A stretch of 64,000 bases of DNA from Nitrospira sp. (GTDB lineage Bacteria > Nitrospirota > Nitrospiria > Nitrospirales > Nitrospiraceae). Positions within the stretch are counted from its first letter, which is position 1. Each line of letters starts with the position of its first letter. Location: assembly GCA_015709715.1 (NCBI GenBank), contig CP054184.1:806001-870000 (forward strand), in the 5' to 3' direction. Under the pieces are notes generated by a model. That model had not been told where the DNA came from and ran no database searches. It saw only the letters and a list, made by a program, of their open reading frames with translations. Both the position numbers and the translations under genes were made by a program. Shown here one piece after another: positions 1-10,565 of this stretch.

Positions 1-552
1 ACCGGCGTGGTCCGATTCAAGGAAGGCCGTAGGCTGACCTTTCTTCCGTTCGTCATCGATGCCGTCACCCGGGCCATGCGGGAGGTCCCGGTGGTGAACT
101 CCACCTGGCGTGACGACGGGCTCCTGTTGCACCAGGACATCCACATCGGCATTGCCGTGGCACTGGAGGAGGGGCTGCTGGTCCCGGTCGTCCGCCATGC
201 CGATCGCAAGGACCTCACCACCTTGGCCAAGGAGGTGGCCGACCTCGCGCAGCGCGCCAGGGCCAAGAAGCTGGATCCCGAGGACGTGGTGGGCGGCACC
301 TTCACGATCACGAATCACGGCGGCATGGGCAGCCTCTTCAGCACCCCGATCATCAACCAGCCCCAGGTCGCCATCCTGGGCGTCGGATCGGTGCAACAAC
401 GCGCGGTCGTCATCAACGAGGCCATCGCCATCAGGCCCATGTGCTACCTGAGCCTCTCGTTCGATCATCGCGCATTCGATGGGGCGGCGGCCGACAGCTT
501 CATGAGCAAGGTGAAGGCGAATTTGGAGCAGAGCGACTGGGAGAAGCGGTGA
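1..552 (+). CDS. 2-oxoacid dehydrogenase E2 (dihydrolipoamide acyltransferase), C-terminal part
   Basis: Partial gene, open at the left edge of the window; the visible GTG at 7 is probably an internal Val codon. The roughly 180 residues are the catalytic domain of E2 acyltransferases, which move an acyl group from lipoyl-lysine to CoA in the pyruvate or branched-chain oxoacid dehydrogenase complexes. The active-site motif SFDHRAFDGA is present near the C-terminus, with the expected His and Asp, and so is the preceding GGTFTITNHGGMGS segment. The lipoyl and E1/E3-binding domains lie outside the window. The stop overlaps the thiolase start (TGATG). Given the leucine and propionate genes downstream, a branched-chain oxoacid dehydrogenase is the likeliest role, but the acyl specificity cannot be read from this fragment. 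Confidence 0.9.
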   Translation, partial: TGVVRFKEGRRLTFLPFVIDAVTRAMREVPVVNSTWRDDGLLLHQDIHIGIAVALEEGLLVPVVRHADRKDLTTLAKEVADLAQRARAKKLDPEDVVGGTFTITNHGGMGSLFSTPIINQPQVAILGVGSVQQRAVVINEAIAIRPMCYLSLSFDHRAFDGAAADSFMSKVKANLEQSDWEKR

Positions 553-1736
553 TGAGCGACAGACCCCAGGCCGTCATCGTCAGTGCAGCCAGAACCCCGA
601 TGGGCAGCTTCACGGGCGCCTTCAGTTCCATCCCCGCGACCCGATTAGGAAGCCTGGCGATTCGCGAGGCTTGGGCCAGAACCGGTCTGCCGGGAGACCG
701 CATCGACAACGTGCTGATGGGTTGCGTGCTCAGCGCGGGGCTCGGACAAGCGCCGGCGAGACAGGCAGCCATCGGCGCGGGCCTGCCACAGGGGGTGGGC
801 GCGGTCACGGTCAACAAGGTCTGCGGCTCCAGCCTACAGACCGTCATCATGGCAGCCAGGATGGTGGCGCTGGGCGAGGCGTCGGTCGTGATCGCGGGCG
901 GGATGGAGAACATGACCCGCGCCCCCTACCTGCTGGAGAAGGCCAGACAGGGATACCGCCTCGGCCATGGGGAACTGACCGATAGCCTGATCAAGGACGG
1001 ACTCTGGGATGTCTACAATCAGTTCCACATGGGCAACGCGGGAGAACTCTGCGCCGCCAAGTTCCGCTTCTCCCGACAGGAAGCCGACGATTTCGCCCTG
1101 GAGAGCTACGCGCGCGCGAAGCAGGCTATCGCGGAGGGTCGGTTCACGAGGGAGATCGTGCCGGTCGAGGTCCCGCAGAAAAAAGGACCGCCCCTGCCGG
1201 TGCGCGACGACGAAGAGCCTCACCGTGCCGACCTGGCGAAACTCCGACAACTCAAACCGGTCTTCCAGGAGGACGGCGTGCTGACGGTCGGGAACTCGCC
1301 CTCCTGCAACGATGGAGCGGCGGCGGTGGTCGTGATGGCCGAGGCGGAGGCTCGCCGCCATGGACTCACCCCCATGGCCCGCATCGCAGGGTATGCCGGC
1401 GCAGCCCTCGCGCCGGAGTGGTTCAGCCTGGCCCCGGTGGAGGCCATCAGCCGGTTGCTGCGGAACACCACCCTGTCTATCGCCGACATCGATCTCTTCG
1501 AAATCAACGAGGCCTTTTCCGTCGTCTCGCTGGCCATCACCCGCGAGTTGGGACTCGATCCCAAGAAGGTCAACGTCCATGGCGGCGCGGTCGCCCTGGG
1601 CCATCCGATCGGGGCCACGGGCGCCAGAATCCTTACGACGTTGCTCCATGCGATGGAGTCGCGCGACGTCCGTCGCGGCGTTGCGAGCCTCTGCATCGGC
1701 GGCGGAGAAGCCCTCGCACTCATGGTGGAACGATGA
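552..1736 (+). CDS. Acetyl-CoA acetyltransferase (thiolase)
   Basis: Thiolase of 394 aa, the usual length, condensing two acetyl-CoA or cleaving acetoacetyl-CoA/3-ketoacyl-CoA. The nucleophilic Cys is C91 in NKVCGSSLQT, and the His of the GHPIGATGAR block and the C-terminal Cys of CIGGGEALAL are present. The usual CIGGGQ is CIGGGE here, a small deviation. The start at 552 is chosen because it overlaps the E2 stop and begins MSDRPQAVIVSAARTP, the normal thiolase N-terminus; the frame stays open further upstream but that part is not thiolase-like. It overlaps the next gene by ATGA. In this operon it would handle acetoacetate/acetoacetyl-CoA from the HMG-CoA lyase step. Confidence 0.95.
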   Translation: MSDRPQAVIVSAARTPMGSFTGAFSSIPATRLGSLAIREAWARTGLPGDRIDNVLMGCVLSAGLGQAPARQAAIGAGLPQGVGAVTVNKVCGSSLQTVIMAARMVALGEASVVIAGGMENMTRAPYLLEKARQGYRLGHGELTDSLIKDGLWDVYNQFHMGNAGELCAAKFRFSRQEADDFALESYARAKQAIAEGRFTREIVPVEVPQKKGPPLPVRDDEEPHRADLAKLRQLKPVFQEDGVLTVGNSPSCNDGAAAVVVMAEAEARRHGLTPMARIAGYAGAALAPEWFSLAPVEAISRLLRNTTLSIADIDLFEINEAFSVVSLAITRELGLDPKKVNVHGGAVALGHPIGATGARILTTLLHAMESRDVRRGVASLCIGGGEALALMVER

Positions 1737-2635
1737 ACGAACGGACAACTACGACCCTCGACGACATCTCCACGATCGGGGTCATCGGTGCCGGACAAAT
1801 GGGGCACGGGATCGCCCAGGTCCTGGCGATGGCCGGTTGGCAGGTGCTGTTGGTCGATATGACCGACAGCCTCCTTACCGCAGCGGTCCAGCACATTGCG
1901 GCCGGCGTCAAAAAGGCCGTGGAGAAGGGTCACTTGAGCCGCACCCACGAGGAGGCGGTCATGGGGCGCATCCACCCCTCGCGGCAACTTGAATCGTTGC
2001 GTGATGCCCAGGTGGTGATCGAGGCCATCCCGGAAGATCGCGACCGTAAACAATCCCTGTTCGCCCGCCTCGGTCAAATCTGCCCCGGCTCCGCCCTCCT
2101 GGCCAGCAACACCTCGTCGATCTCCATCGCCGGGTTGGGAATGGCGTCGGGGCGCCCCGATCGCACCATGGGCCTCCATTTCATGAACCCGGTGCCGGCC
2201 ATGCGGCTGGTGGAAGTGGTCCGGACGATCCAGACGGCCGACCCTACGCTGCAGTTGGCGCTCGCCTTGGTCCATCGGCTCGGCAAGACGGCCGTGGTCT
2301 GCAAGGACTCGCCCGGTTTCATCGTGAATCGGATTCTCATGCCGATGATCAACGAAGCGGTCTATGCATTGGAAGAAGGCGTGGCGTCGGCCGAGGCCAT
2401 CGACCTGGCCATGGTGGAGGGCACCAACCAGCCGATGGGCCCCCTCGCCTTGGCCGACCGCATCGGGTTGGACACGGTGCTGGCGATCTGCGAGGTGCTG
2501 CATCAAGACCTCGCCGATCCCAAGTTCAAGCCCTGCCCGCTCCTGCGCACCTATGTGCAACATGGGCGCCTCGGCAGGAAGAGCGGACAGGGGTTCTACC
2601 TCTATGGAGCGCAGCCGGCCGTGACGCAGGTCTAG
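1733..2635 (+). CDS. 3-hydroxyacyl-CoA (3-hydroxybutyryl-CoA) dehydrogenase
   Basis: NAD(P)-dependent oxidation of 3-hydroxyacyl-CoA to 3-ketoacyl-CoA. The 300-aa length is that of stand-alone HBD/PaaH-type enzymes. The N-terminal Rossmann motif is GVIGAGQMGHG. The active-site region HFMNPVPAMRLVEVV, the DSPGFIVNRILMPMINEAV block and the C-terminal dimerisation domain follow in normal order. The ATG at 1733 overlaps the thiolase stop. The frame is open before it, but the Rossmann motif places the start here. Translational coupling with the thiolase suggests they act on the same short-chain intermediates. Confidence 0.95.
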   Translation: MNERTTTTLDDISTIGVIGAGQMGHGIAQVLAMAGWQVLLVDMTDSLLTAAVQHIAAGVKKAVEKGHLSRTHEEAVMGRIHPSRQLESLRDAQVVIEAIPEDRDRKQSLFARLGQICPGSALLASNTSSISIAGLGMASGRPDRTMGLHFMNPVPAMRLVEVVRTIQTADPTLQLALALVHRLGKTAVVCKDSPGFIVNRILMPMINEAVYALEEGVASAEAIDLAMVEGTNQPMGPLALADRIGLDTVLAICEVLHQDLADPKFKPCPLLRTYVQHGRLGRKSGQGFYLYGAQPAVTQV

Positions 2636-2647
2636 CCTCGGCGCCCC

Positions 2648-4261
<1,614 letters not shown>

Positions 4262-4291
4262 CACCGCCCTGGATCACTCGGAGTCACGACC

Positions 4292-5140
4292 ATGAAGCTC
4301 GGTGCGCTTGAGCTCTTCCCCCTTACCGACGGACGATTCCGGCTGGACGGCGGGGCCATGTTCGGCGTGGTGCCGAAGGCCTTGTGGCAGACCTGTTGCC
4401 CGCCGGATGAGCTGAACCGTATTCCCCTCACCTTGACCTGTCTGTTGGTGCGCGCACACGGAAAACACATCCTGGTCGACACAGGATTGGGCAACAAGGA
4501 GGACGCAAGGTTCCAGGCGCGGTTTGCAGTGGATCGACGCCCCTCCCTGCGCGATTCGCTGCACCTTCACGGCCTCGCGCCGGACGACGTCCACGCCGTG
4601 ATCAACACGCACCTCCACTTCGACCATGCGGGCGGCAACACGGTCCTGGACAAAGCGGGACGCCTGCGCGCGGCCTTTCCCAAGGCGACCTACTTCATCC
4701 AGCGCGGCGAATACGAGGACGCCACCCGAGCCAACGAACGGACCAGGGCGAGTTATCGCCCCGACAACTTCGTGCCGATCGCCGAGCACCGTCGATGGGA
4801 GTTGCTGGACGGCGACACGGAACTATTTCCAGGGATCACGGCAGTGGTCACAGCAGGCCACACTCGGCATCACCAATGTGTGAAGGTAGAGTCGGAAGGC
4901 CACATCGCCTTCTTCCTCGGCGACCTCATTCCGACCGTCGCGCACCTGCCCCTGCCTTACATCATGGGGTACGATCTCTACCCGCTCGATACCCTCGCCA
5001 GCAAGCGAGCAATTCTCGACCGCGCCTTCGCGGAACGGTGGTTGTTGATCTTCCAACATGACCCGGTCATTCAAGCCGGGTATCTCACGAAACAGACCGA
5101 AGGCCGCTATGCTATCGACGAGGTGCGGCTATGGCAGTGA
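4292..5140 (+). CDS. MBL-fold metallo-hydrolase
   Basis: Metallo-beta-lactamase-fold hydrolase of 282 aa with the zinc motif THLHFDH (HxHxDH at residues 107-112), a later AGHTRHH His and the FFLGDL Asp. This is the dinuclear metal site of hydrolases that cleave lactones, thioesters or phosphoesters. It sits exactly between the two subunits of the B12 mutase and overlaps the small subunit by 10 bp, so it is co-expressed with the mutase. A CoA-thioester or side-product hydrolase role is possible, but the substrate cannot be told from sequence. No signal peptide is visible. Confidence 0.88.
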   Translation: MKLGALELFPLTDGRFRLDGGAMFGVVPKALWQTCCPPDELNRIPLTLTCLLVRAHGKHILVDTGLGNKEDARFQARFAVDRRPSLRDSLHLHGLAPDDVHAVINTHLHFDHAGGNTVLDKAGRLRAAFPKATYFIQRGEYEDATRANERTRASYRPDNFVPIAEHRRWELLDGDTELFPGITAVVTAGHTRHHQCVKVESEGHIAFFLGDLIPTVAHLPLPYIMGYDLYPLDTLASKRAILDRAFAERWLLIFQHDPVIQAGYLTKQTEGRYAIDEVRLWQ

Positions 5141-5538
5141 CGGCGCCTCCCATCAGGGTGTTGCTCGGCAAGGTGGGGCTCGACGGCCACGACCGCGGCA
5201 TCAAACTCGTGGCGCGGGCGCTGCGCGACGCCGGCATGGAGATCATTTACACAGGCCTTCACCAAACGCCGGAACAGGTCGTCTCGACCGCGATCCAGGA
5301 AGACGTCCAGGCCATCGGGCTCAGTATCCACTCCGGTGCCCACAATTCGCTCTTTCCACGCGTGCTGGAACTCCTGAAGGAGCGGGGCGCGGAGCAGATC
5401 ACCCTGTTCGGTGGCGGCATCATTCCCGACGAAGATATGCCGCGCCTCAAGGCCGCCGGGGTCCGAATGCTGTTCCGTCCCGGCACAGCGATGCAGGACA
5501 TCGTCACCTTCGTGAAGAGCATCCGCGTCGAACCGTGA
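5131..5538 (+). CDS. B12-binding small subunit of acyl-CoA mutase
   Basis: Cobalamin-binding subunit, 135 aa, partner of the catalytic subunit at 2648. It has the base-off/His-on B12 motif: DGHDRG supplies the lower-axial His, followed by GLSIHSGAH (the SxL-like loop) and LFGGGIIP (the GG motif). The start at 5131 lies inside the MBL gene and is the only one that keeps the N-terminal strand [15 protein letters not shown] intact. Gene order mutase large - MBL - mutase small - carboxylase is unusual, because the two subunits are normally adjacent. Confidence 0.93.
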   Translation: MAVTAPPIRVLLGKVGLDGHDRGIKLVARALRDAGMEIIYTGLHQTPEQVVSTAIQEDVQAIGLSIHSGAHNSLFPRVLELLKERGAEQITLFGGGIIPDEDMPRLKAAGVRMLFRPGTAMQDIVTFVKSIRVEP

Positions 5539-5550
5539 AGGGACTCAGCC

Positions 5551-7155
5551 ATGCAGGTCCTCACCACCTCGGTGCAGCCCAACTCGGAAACCTACCGGCG
5601 TAACCGAACGCAGGCGGAAAATCTGGTTGCCGACCTGCGCAAGCAGCTCGAACTCGTGCGGGGCGGAGGCCCCGCCGACGCCGTGGCCCTCCACGCTCAA
5701 CGGGGCAAACTCACGGCCCGGGAACGCATCGCCGCCCTGCTCGACCCTGCGTCACCCTGGTTGGAACTGAGCCCGCTCGCAGCGTTCGGCCTCTACGACG
5801 GGCAGGTGCCGGCCGCCGGGCTGATCACGGGAATCGGGTCGGTATCGGGACGCCACTGCGTCATCGCCGCGAACGATGCGACCGTCAAGGGCGGCACCTA
5901 TTTCCCCATGACCATCAAGAAACATCTCCGCGCCCAGGAGATTGCCTGGGAGAACCGTCTGCCGATCATCTATCTGGTGGATTCGGGCGGGGTGTTCCTG
6001 CCGTTGCAGGCCGAAGTCTTCGCCGACCGGGACCACTTCGGACGCATCTTCTTCAATCAGGCGCGCCTGTCCGCAGCCGGTGTGCCGCAGATCGCCGTGG
6101 TCATGGGCATGTGCACGGCGGGCGGAGCCTACGTCCCGGCGATGTGCGACGAGAACATCATCGTCAAGGGAACCGGCACGATCTACCTGGCGGGCCCCCC
6201 GTTGGTGAAGGCCGCGACCGGTGAAGAGGTGACGAGCGAGGCGTTGGGCGGGGCCGACCTGCATACGCGCCTCTCCGGCGTGAGCGACCACCTGGCGGAA
6301 AACGACCGCGAGGCCTTGAGCCTCTGCCGCTCCATCATCGCGACTGTGGGCCGCACACCTCCCAGGTTGCGGCGGAAACCGGTGGACGAGCCGCTGTATC
6401 CGCCGGAAGACCTCTATGGCCTCATCCCGGACAGTCCCCGTCAACCGTGGGACGTGCGGGAGGTCATCGCGCGGCTGGTGGACGGCAGCCGCTTCCAGGA
6501 ATTCAAGGCGCGGTACGGCAGCACCTTGGTCTGCGGCTTTGCCTCATGGATGGGCCATCTGGTCGGCATCGTCGCCAACCAGGGCGTGCTGCTCTCGGAG
6601 GCCGCTTTGAAGGGCGCGCATTTCATCCAGCTCTGCGCGCAGCGGCGGATTCCGCTCATCTTCCTGCAAAACATCACCGGTTTCATGGTGGGAAAGGACT
6701 ATGAGAGCCGAGGCATCATCAAGGACGGCGCCAAGATGGTGCAGGCGGTGGCCACGGTGGAGGTGCCGAAGTTCACGGTCATCATCGGCGCCTCGCACGG
6801 AGCCGGAAACTATGCCATGTGCGGCCGGGCCTACGGACCGCGCTTCCTCTTCACCTGGCCCAACGCGCGCGTGTCGGTGATGGGCGCCCAGCAGGCAGCC
6901 CAGGTGTTGGCGACCGTGAAGCAGCAACAACGGGAGCGAAACAACGGCACGCTGTCGGAATCGGAACGCCGACGGATCGTCGAGGATACGCGGGCGCAGT
7001 ATGAGCGGGAAGGAAGCCCCTATGTCGGCAGTGCGCGGCTGTGGGACGATGGGATCCTCGATCCGTTGGAGACGCGCCGGGTGCTGGGCCTATGCCTCGA
7101 CCTCGCCGCCGTCGTGCCGACCCGCGAGAGCCGAGCGCCGGTATTTCGCATGTGA
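5551..7155 (+). CDS. Acyl-CoA carboxylase beta subunit, methylcrotonyl-CoA carboxylase-like
   Basis: Carboxyltransferase (beta) subunit of a biotin-dependent acyl-CoA carboxylase, 534 aa. Both crotonase-type halves are visible: [14 protein letters not shown] at the start, [20 protein letters not shown] in the N-half, and [15 protein letters not shown] with [12 protein letters not shown] in the C-half. These last motifs are typical of 3-methylcrotonyl-CoA and geranyl-CoA carboxylases rather than propionyl-CoA carboxylase. The following LiuC-like hydratase and HMG-CoA lyase complete the leucine route to acetoacetate. The biotinylated alpha subunit is not in the window and must lie elsewhere. 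A short 12-bp gap with an AAGGGA ribosome-binding site separates it from the mutase subunit. Confidence 0.92.
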   Translation: MQVLTTSVQPNSETYRRNRTQAENLVADLRKQLELVRGGGPADAVALHAQRGKLTARERIAALLDPASPWLELSPLAAFGLYDGQVPAAGLITGIGSVSGRHCVIAANDATVKGGTYFPMTIKKHLRAQEIAWENRLPIIYLVDSGGVFLPLQAEVFADRDHFGRIFFNQARLSAAGVPQIAVVMGMCTAGGAYVPAMCDENIIVKGTGTIYLAGPPLVKAATGEEVTSEALGGADLHTRLSGVSDHLAENDREALSLCRSIIATVGRTPPRLRRKPVDEPLYPPEDLYGLIPDSPRQPWDVREVIARLVDGSRFQEFKARYGSTLVCGFASWMGHLVGIVANQGVLLSEAALKGAHFIQLCAQRRIPLIFLQNITGFMVGKDYESRGIIKDGAKMVQAVATVEVPKFTVIIGASHGAGNYAMCGRAYGPRFLFTWPNARVSVMGAQQAAQVLATVKQQQRERNNGTLSESERRRIVEDTRAQYEREGSPYVGSARLWDDGILDPLETRRVLGLCLDLAAVVPTRESRAPVFRM

Positions 7156-7176
7156 CCCGGATGGAAGGAGTCCCTG

Positions 7177-8025
7177 ATGGAGCAGTACAGGACCATCGTG
7201 GTCGATGCGCAGGAGGCCGTCGCCCGTGTCACCCTCAACCGGCCGGAACGGCGGAACGCCCTCAACGACATCATGGCGGCAGACCTAGAACGGGTCTTCG
7301 ACCGGTTCAAGCAGGATGCGTCCCTCCGCCTGGTGGTGCTAACCGGCAACGGACCGGCCTTCTGCGCCGGCGCCGACCTGCATTGGCTGCAGGCCCAGGG
7401 CCTGGCCACCGAGGAGCAAGCCACGGCCGACGCCCTGCAGTTGGCCGCCATGTTCCGCGCCGTCGAAGACTGCCCCTGCCCCGTCATCGGCCTGGTCCAA
7501 GGCCCGGCTTTTGGAGGCGGCGTCGGCTTGATGGCGGCCTGCGATATCGTGGTCGCGGCGGAGGGGGCTACATTCACGCTCAGCGAAACCGCGTTGGGAT
7601 TGGTGCCCGCCATCATCGCCCCGCTCTTGCTCCGAAAGGCCGGCGAATCTTTTTTTCGTCGCTACGTCCTGACCGGCGAACCCTTCGACGCCCGGGCCGC
7701 GCAGCGCTTCGGCCTTGTCCATGAGGTTCTGCCTCGGGAGGCGCTCGACCAACGAGAGCGCGACCTGACCGAGCGCATTCTTCGGTTGGCTCCCGGCGCG
7801 ACGAGGGCCAGCAAATCCTTGCTGCGGCGACTCTTGCCGCTGCGAGAAGAGGACCGACTCGCGCCTTCCATCCAAGCGAACGTCGCGGCGCGCGGGACGC
7901 GGGAAGCGGAGGAGGGCCTCCGTGCCTTCCTCGCCAAACGGGCTCCTCGTTGGATCGAACGCGAGGGGCGACAGGCGGCGCAGGGAGCGCAGGAGATGCA
8001 CGATGCTGCCGCACAACAACCATGA
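7177..8025 (+). CDS. Enoyl-CoA hydratase, methylglutaconyl-CoA hydratase-like
   Basis: Crotonase-fold protein of 282 aa. The CoA-binding FCAGADL loop and oxyanion GGGVGLMAACDI segment are present. The first catalytic Glu position is Gly (GGVGL) and the second Glu is kept in LSETALGLVPAIIAP. This pattern matches methylglutaconyl-CoA hydratases of leucine catabolism better than canonical enoyl-CoA hydratases. It lies between the carboxylase beta subunit and HMG-CoA lyase, as in liu clusters, and would hydrate 3-methylglutaconyl-CoA to HMG-CoA. Its 3' end overlaps the lyase gene by 23 bp. Confidence 0.88.
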   Translation: MEQYRTIVVDAQEAVARVTLNRPERRNALNDIMAADLERVFDRFKQDASLRLVVLTGNGPAFCAGADLHWLQAQGLATEEQATADALQLAAMFRAVEDCPCPVIGLVQGPAFGGGVGLMAACDIVVAAEGATFTLSETALGLVPAIIAPLLLRKAGESFFRRYVLTGEPFDARAAQRFGLVHEVLPREALDQRERDLTERILRLAPGATRASKSLLRRLLPLREEDRLAPSIQANVAARGTREAEEGLRAFLAKRAPRWIEREGRQAAQGAQEMHDAAAQQP

Positions 8026-8950
8026 CCGTCGGCGCTCGCCGATCCGCATCGTCGAGGTAGGACCGCGGGACGGTCTGCAGCATGAACCGACCTTCGTACC
8101 GACCGCGCGCAAGATTGATTTCATCAACGGCCTGTCGCAAAGCGGCGTCGCCGAGATCGAAATCGGCTCGTTCGTCTCGCCGATGGCCGTTCCCCAGCTG
8201 GCCGACAGCGACGAGGTCGCGCGCGCCATCGACCGAATTCCCGGCGTGACCTACTCCGCCTTGGTCCCGAATCTCCGCGGGCTCGAACGGGCGAAGGCGG
8301 CACGGCTGGATAAGATCGCCGTCTTCACGGCGGCTTCGAATAGTTTCACCCGCCGCAACATCAAGGCGACCATCGACGAATCGTTCGAACGGATGGCGCC
8401 GGTGGTGTCGCTGGCCAAACGCGAGGGGCTGGTGGTGCGGGGTTATGTCTCGACCGTCGTGTGGTGCCCCTACGAAGGTCGCGTCGAGCCGGCCCGCGTC
8501 GCGCAGGTGGTCACCCGCCTGCGGAATCTCGGTGTAGATGAGATTTCCTTGGGCGAAACCATGGGCAAGGCGGCGCCGCCCGACATCCGTCGCCTCCTGG
8601 ACCGCGTGAGCCCCCTGGTCGAACCGACGCAGTTGGCCCTCCATCTCCACGATACCTATGGCATGGCCGTCGCCAACGCCCTGACCGCCTGGTGGGACTA
8701 CGACATTGCGACCTTCGACACGTCGGCCGGTGGACTCGGCGGCTGTCCCTATGCACCGGGGGCCTCCGGCAATGTCGCCACCGAAGATCTCGTATTCGCC
8801 CTGAAGGCGTCGGGGGCCGCGGTCCCGGTCGATGAATCGGCGATCGTCGCCTGCGCGCAAGGACTCATCGACCTGTGCGAGCGGCCGCTGCAGTCCCGGT
8901 TGTCTCGATTGCATCCCTCGTCTCAAGGAGAAGGGCTTCGAAGGGGCTGA
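8003..8950 (+). CDS. Hydroxymethylglutaryl-CoA lyase
   Basis: Cleaves HMG-CoA into acetyl-CoA and acetoacetate, the last step of leucine degradation. The 315-aa TIM-barrel starts with RIVEVGPRDGLQHE and continues with EIEIGSFVSP, GYVSTVVWCPYEG, SLGETMGKA, LHLHDTYGMA and GLGGCPYAPGASGNVATED. The metal-binding Asp and His residues and the loop Cys of GGCPYAPGASGN are present. ATG 8003 is chosen because AGGAG sits 7 nt upstream and the family N-terminus follows; the upstream in-frame extension is the shadow of the hydratase gene. Confidence 0.95.
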   Translation: MLPHNNHDRRRSPIRIVEVGPRDGLQHEPTFVPTARKIDFINGLSQSGVAEIEIGSFVSPMAVPQLADSDEVARAIDRIPGVTYSALVPNLRGLERAKAARLDKIAVFTAASNSFTRRNIKATIDESFERMAPVVSLAKREGLVVRGYVSTVVWCPYEGRVEPARVAQVVTRLRNLGVDEISLGETMGKAAPPDIRRLLDRVSPLVEPTQLALHLHDTYGMAVANALTAWWDYDIATFDTSAGGLGGCPYAPGASGNVATEDLVFALKASGAAVPVDESAIVACAQGLIDLCERPLQSRLSRLHPSSQGEGLRRG

Positions 8951-8951
8951 C

Positions 8952-9770
8952 ATGCTTCACGATCACCAGAAGGGAACGGCAAGGCGTGACGATGCGGCCT
9001 CCCTGGCTGCCGGAGTGATGGCCGGAGACATTCGCGCCGTGGCGCGCGTGATCACGCTGCTCGAGCATCGATCCCCCGTCGGAGCCGCCGTGTTGGAGCA
9101 ACTGGAGCAGAGGCCGCCCGAAGCCATGGTCCTCGGCATCACCGGGTACCCCGGGTCTGGCAAGAGCACGCTGATCGATCAACTGATCACGGCCTATCGT
9201 CGGCTGGGCAAACAGGTCGCGATCCTGGCGGTCGACATCAGCAGCCCGGTCACGGGCGGCGCAATCTTGGGCGATCGCATCAGGATGCAGCAACATGCGG
9301 AAGACCGCCTGGTTTACATCCGCAGCATGGCGACCAGAGGCCACCAGGGCGGGCTTGCGTGCGCGACCGGCGAGGCGGTGAGGGTGCTGGATGCCGCTGC
9401 CTACGACGTGATCCTGATCGAGACGGTGGGTGTGGGGCAGGGCGACATCGAGGTGCTACAGGTAGCGCAGACGGTCGTGGCCATAACGGCACCGGGCCTG
9501 GGTGACGGGATTCAGGCGATGAAGGCCGGCCTGTTGGAAGTCGCGGATATCGTGGTGGTGAACAAGGCCGACCATCCCGACGCCGACCGCACGTTGCGCG
9601 ACCTGCGCGAACAACGGAGCCTGGTCCTGCGCACCATCGCGCTCCGGGGCGAGGGAATTCCCGAACTGGTCGCAGTGATTGCGGAACAGCAGCGGGTCAA
9701 GGATTTGGAGCTGCCGGCAGGTCAGGACAGCCGACAACCGGCCTTGACCTGGACGGAGTCCGGAGGCTGA
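8952..9770 (+). CDS. meaB: MeaB-type GTPase, chaperone of the B12 acyl-CoA mutase
   Basis: G3E-family P-loop GTPase of 272 aa (MeaB/ArgK), which gates cofactor loading and protects acyl-CoA mutases from inactivation. Visible motifs are the P-loop GYPGSGKST (residues 65-73), VDISSPVTGGAILGDRIRM, the switch ETVGVGQGD and the guanine-specificity motif NKAD. The ATG at 8952 directly follows the lyase stop. Presence in the same operon as the mutase subunits at 2648 and 5131 supports the pairing. MeaB serves both methylmalonyl-CoA and isobutyryl-CoA type mutases, so it does not settle the substrate. Confidence 0.93.
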   Translation: MLHDHQKGTARRDDAASLAAGVMAGDIRAVARVITLLEHRSPVGAAVLEQLEQRPPEAMVLGITGYPGSGKSTLIDQLITAYRRLGKQVAILAVDISSPVTGGAILGDRIRMQQHAEDRLVYIRSMATRGHQGGLACATGEAVRVLDAAAYDVILIETVGVGQGDIEVLQVAQTVVAITAPGLGDGIQAMKAGLLEVADIVVVNKADHPDADRTLRDLREQRSLVLRTIALRGEGIPELVAVIAEQQRVKDLELPAGQDSRQPALTWTESGG

Positions 9771-9771
9771 C

Positions 9772-10554
9772 ATGGCCCAGCCCCTCGTCTGTGTGATAGG
9801 ACCGATCGCCCGCATCACGCTGCGCAATCCCCCGGCCAACGTGCTGAGTCGAGCCTGCCTGGAGGAAATCGAGCGCAGCTGGGACGAGGTGTCGGCAGCT
9901 CCGGAGGTGCGGGTGGTGCTCCTGACCGGCGCCGGTCGATTCTTCTGCGCCGGCGCAGACATTCGGGAACTGTCCGATCTCAACGATCCCGCGGAAGCCC
10001 GTGCCTTCTCACGGCGCGGCCAAGCCCTACTCCACCTGATGGAGCGATCTGAGAAACCGGTGCTGGCCGCTATCAACGGCACCTGCGTGGGCGGCGGACT
10101 CGAACTGGCCATGGCCTGCCACCTTCGCCTGAGCGCCGCCGATGCGCGCGTGGGACTTCCTGAAATCCGGCTCGGGCTGATTCCCGGATTCGGCGGTACG
10201 CAACGGCTGCCGCGATTGGTCGGACGGTCCAAGGCGCTGGAACTCATCCTGACCGGCCGTCTGCTGACCGCGCAGCAAGCGCTCGACATCGGCCTTATCG
10301 ATCACATCTGCTCTCCCGGCGAGTTGCTGTCGGAAGCGGAGCGGCTCGCGGACACCATCGCAGCCAATCCGCAGCCGGCGGCCAAGGCCGCCCTCCTGGC
10401 GATGACACAGGATAACGACGTGGCGTCAGCGACGGCACAAGCACGGGAGGCGGAACTCTTCGGCCGACTCTGCGCCACGAAGGAAAAGCAGGAGGCAATC
10501 GAGGCCTACTTTCACAGACGCCGGCAGGAATCCTCCGCCGGAACGAAGGGGTAG
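9772..10554 (+). CDS. Enoyl-CoA hydratase
   Basis: Classical crotonase of 260 aa adding water across a 2-enoyl-CoA. Both catalytic Glu residues are present, one in GGGLELAMACHLR and one in LPEIRLGLIPGFGGTQRL; the CoA loop FFCAGADIREL is normal. It therefore looks like an ordinary short-chain enoyl-CoA hydratase, unlike the crotonase at 7177. It lies one base after the meaB stop. In the operon it would act with the acyl-CoA dehydrogenase (15757), the 3-hydroxyacyl-CoA dehydrogenase (1733) and the thiolase (552) as a beta-oxidation set. Confidence 0.93.
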   Translation: MAQPLVCVIGPIARITLRNPPANVLSRACLEEIERSWDEVSAAPEVRVVLLTGAGRFFCAGADIRELSDLNDPAEARAFSRRGQALLHLMERSEKPVLAAINGTCVGGGLELAMACHLRLSAADARVGLPEIRLGLIPGFGGTQRLPRLVGRSKALELILTGRLLTAQQALDIGLIDHICSPGELLSEAERLADTIAANPQPAAKAALLAMTQDNDVASATAQAREAELFGRLCATKEKQEAIEAYFHRRRQESSAGTKG

Positions 10555-10565
10555 AGGCGACCACC

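Noticed and set aside
7613..8953. 446-aa minus-strand open frame across the hydratase and HMG-CoA lyase genes
   Set aside because: Antisense to two well-supported genes, low-complexity sequence and no motif.
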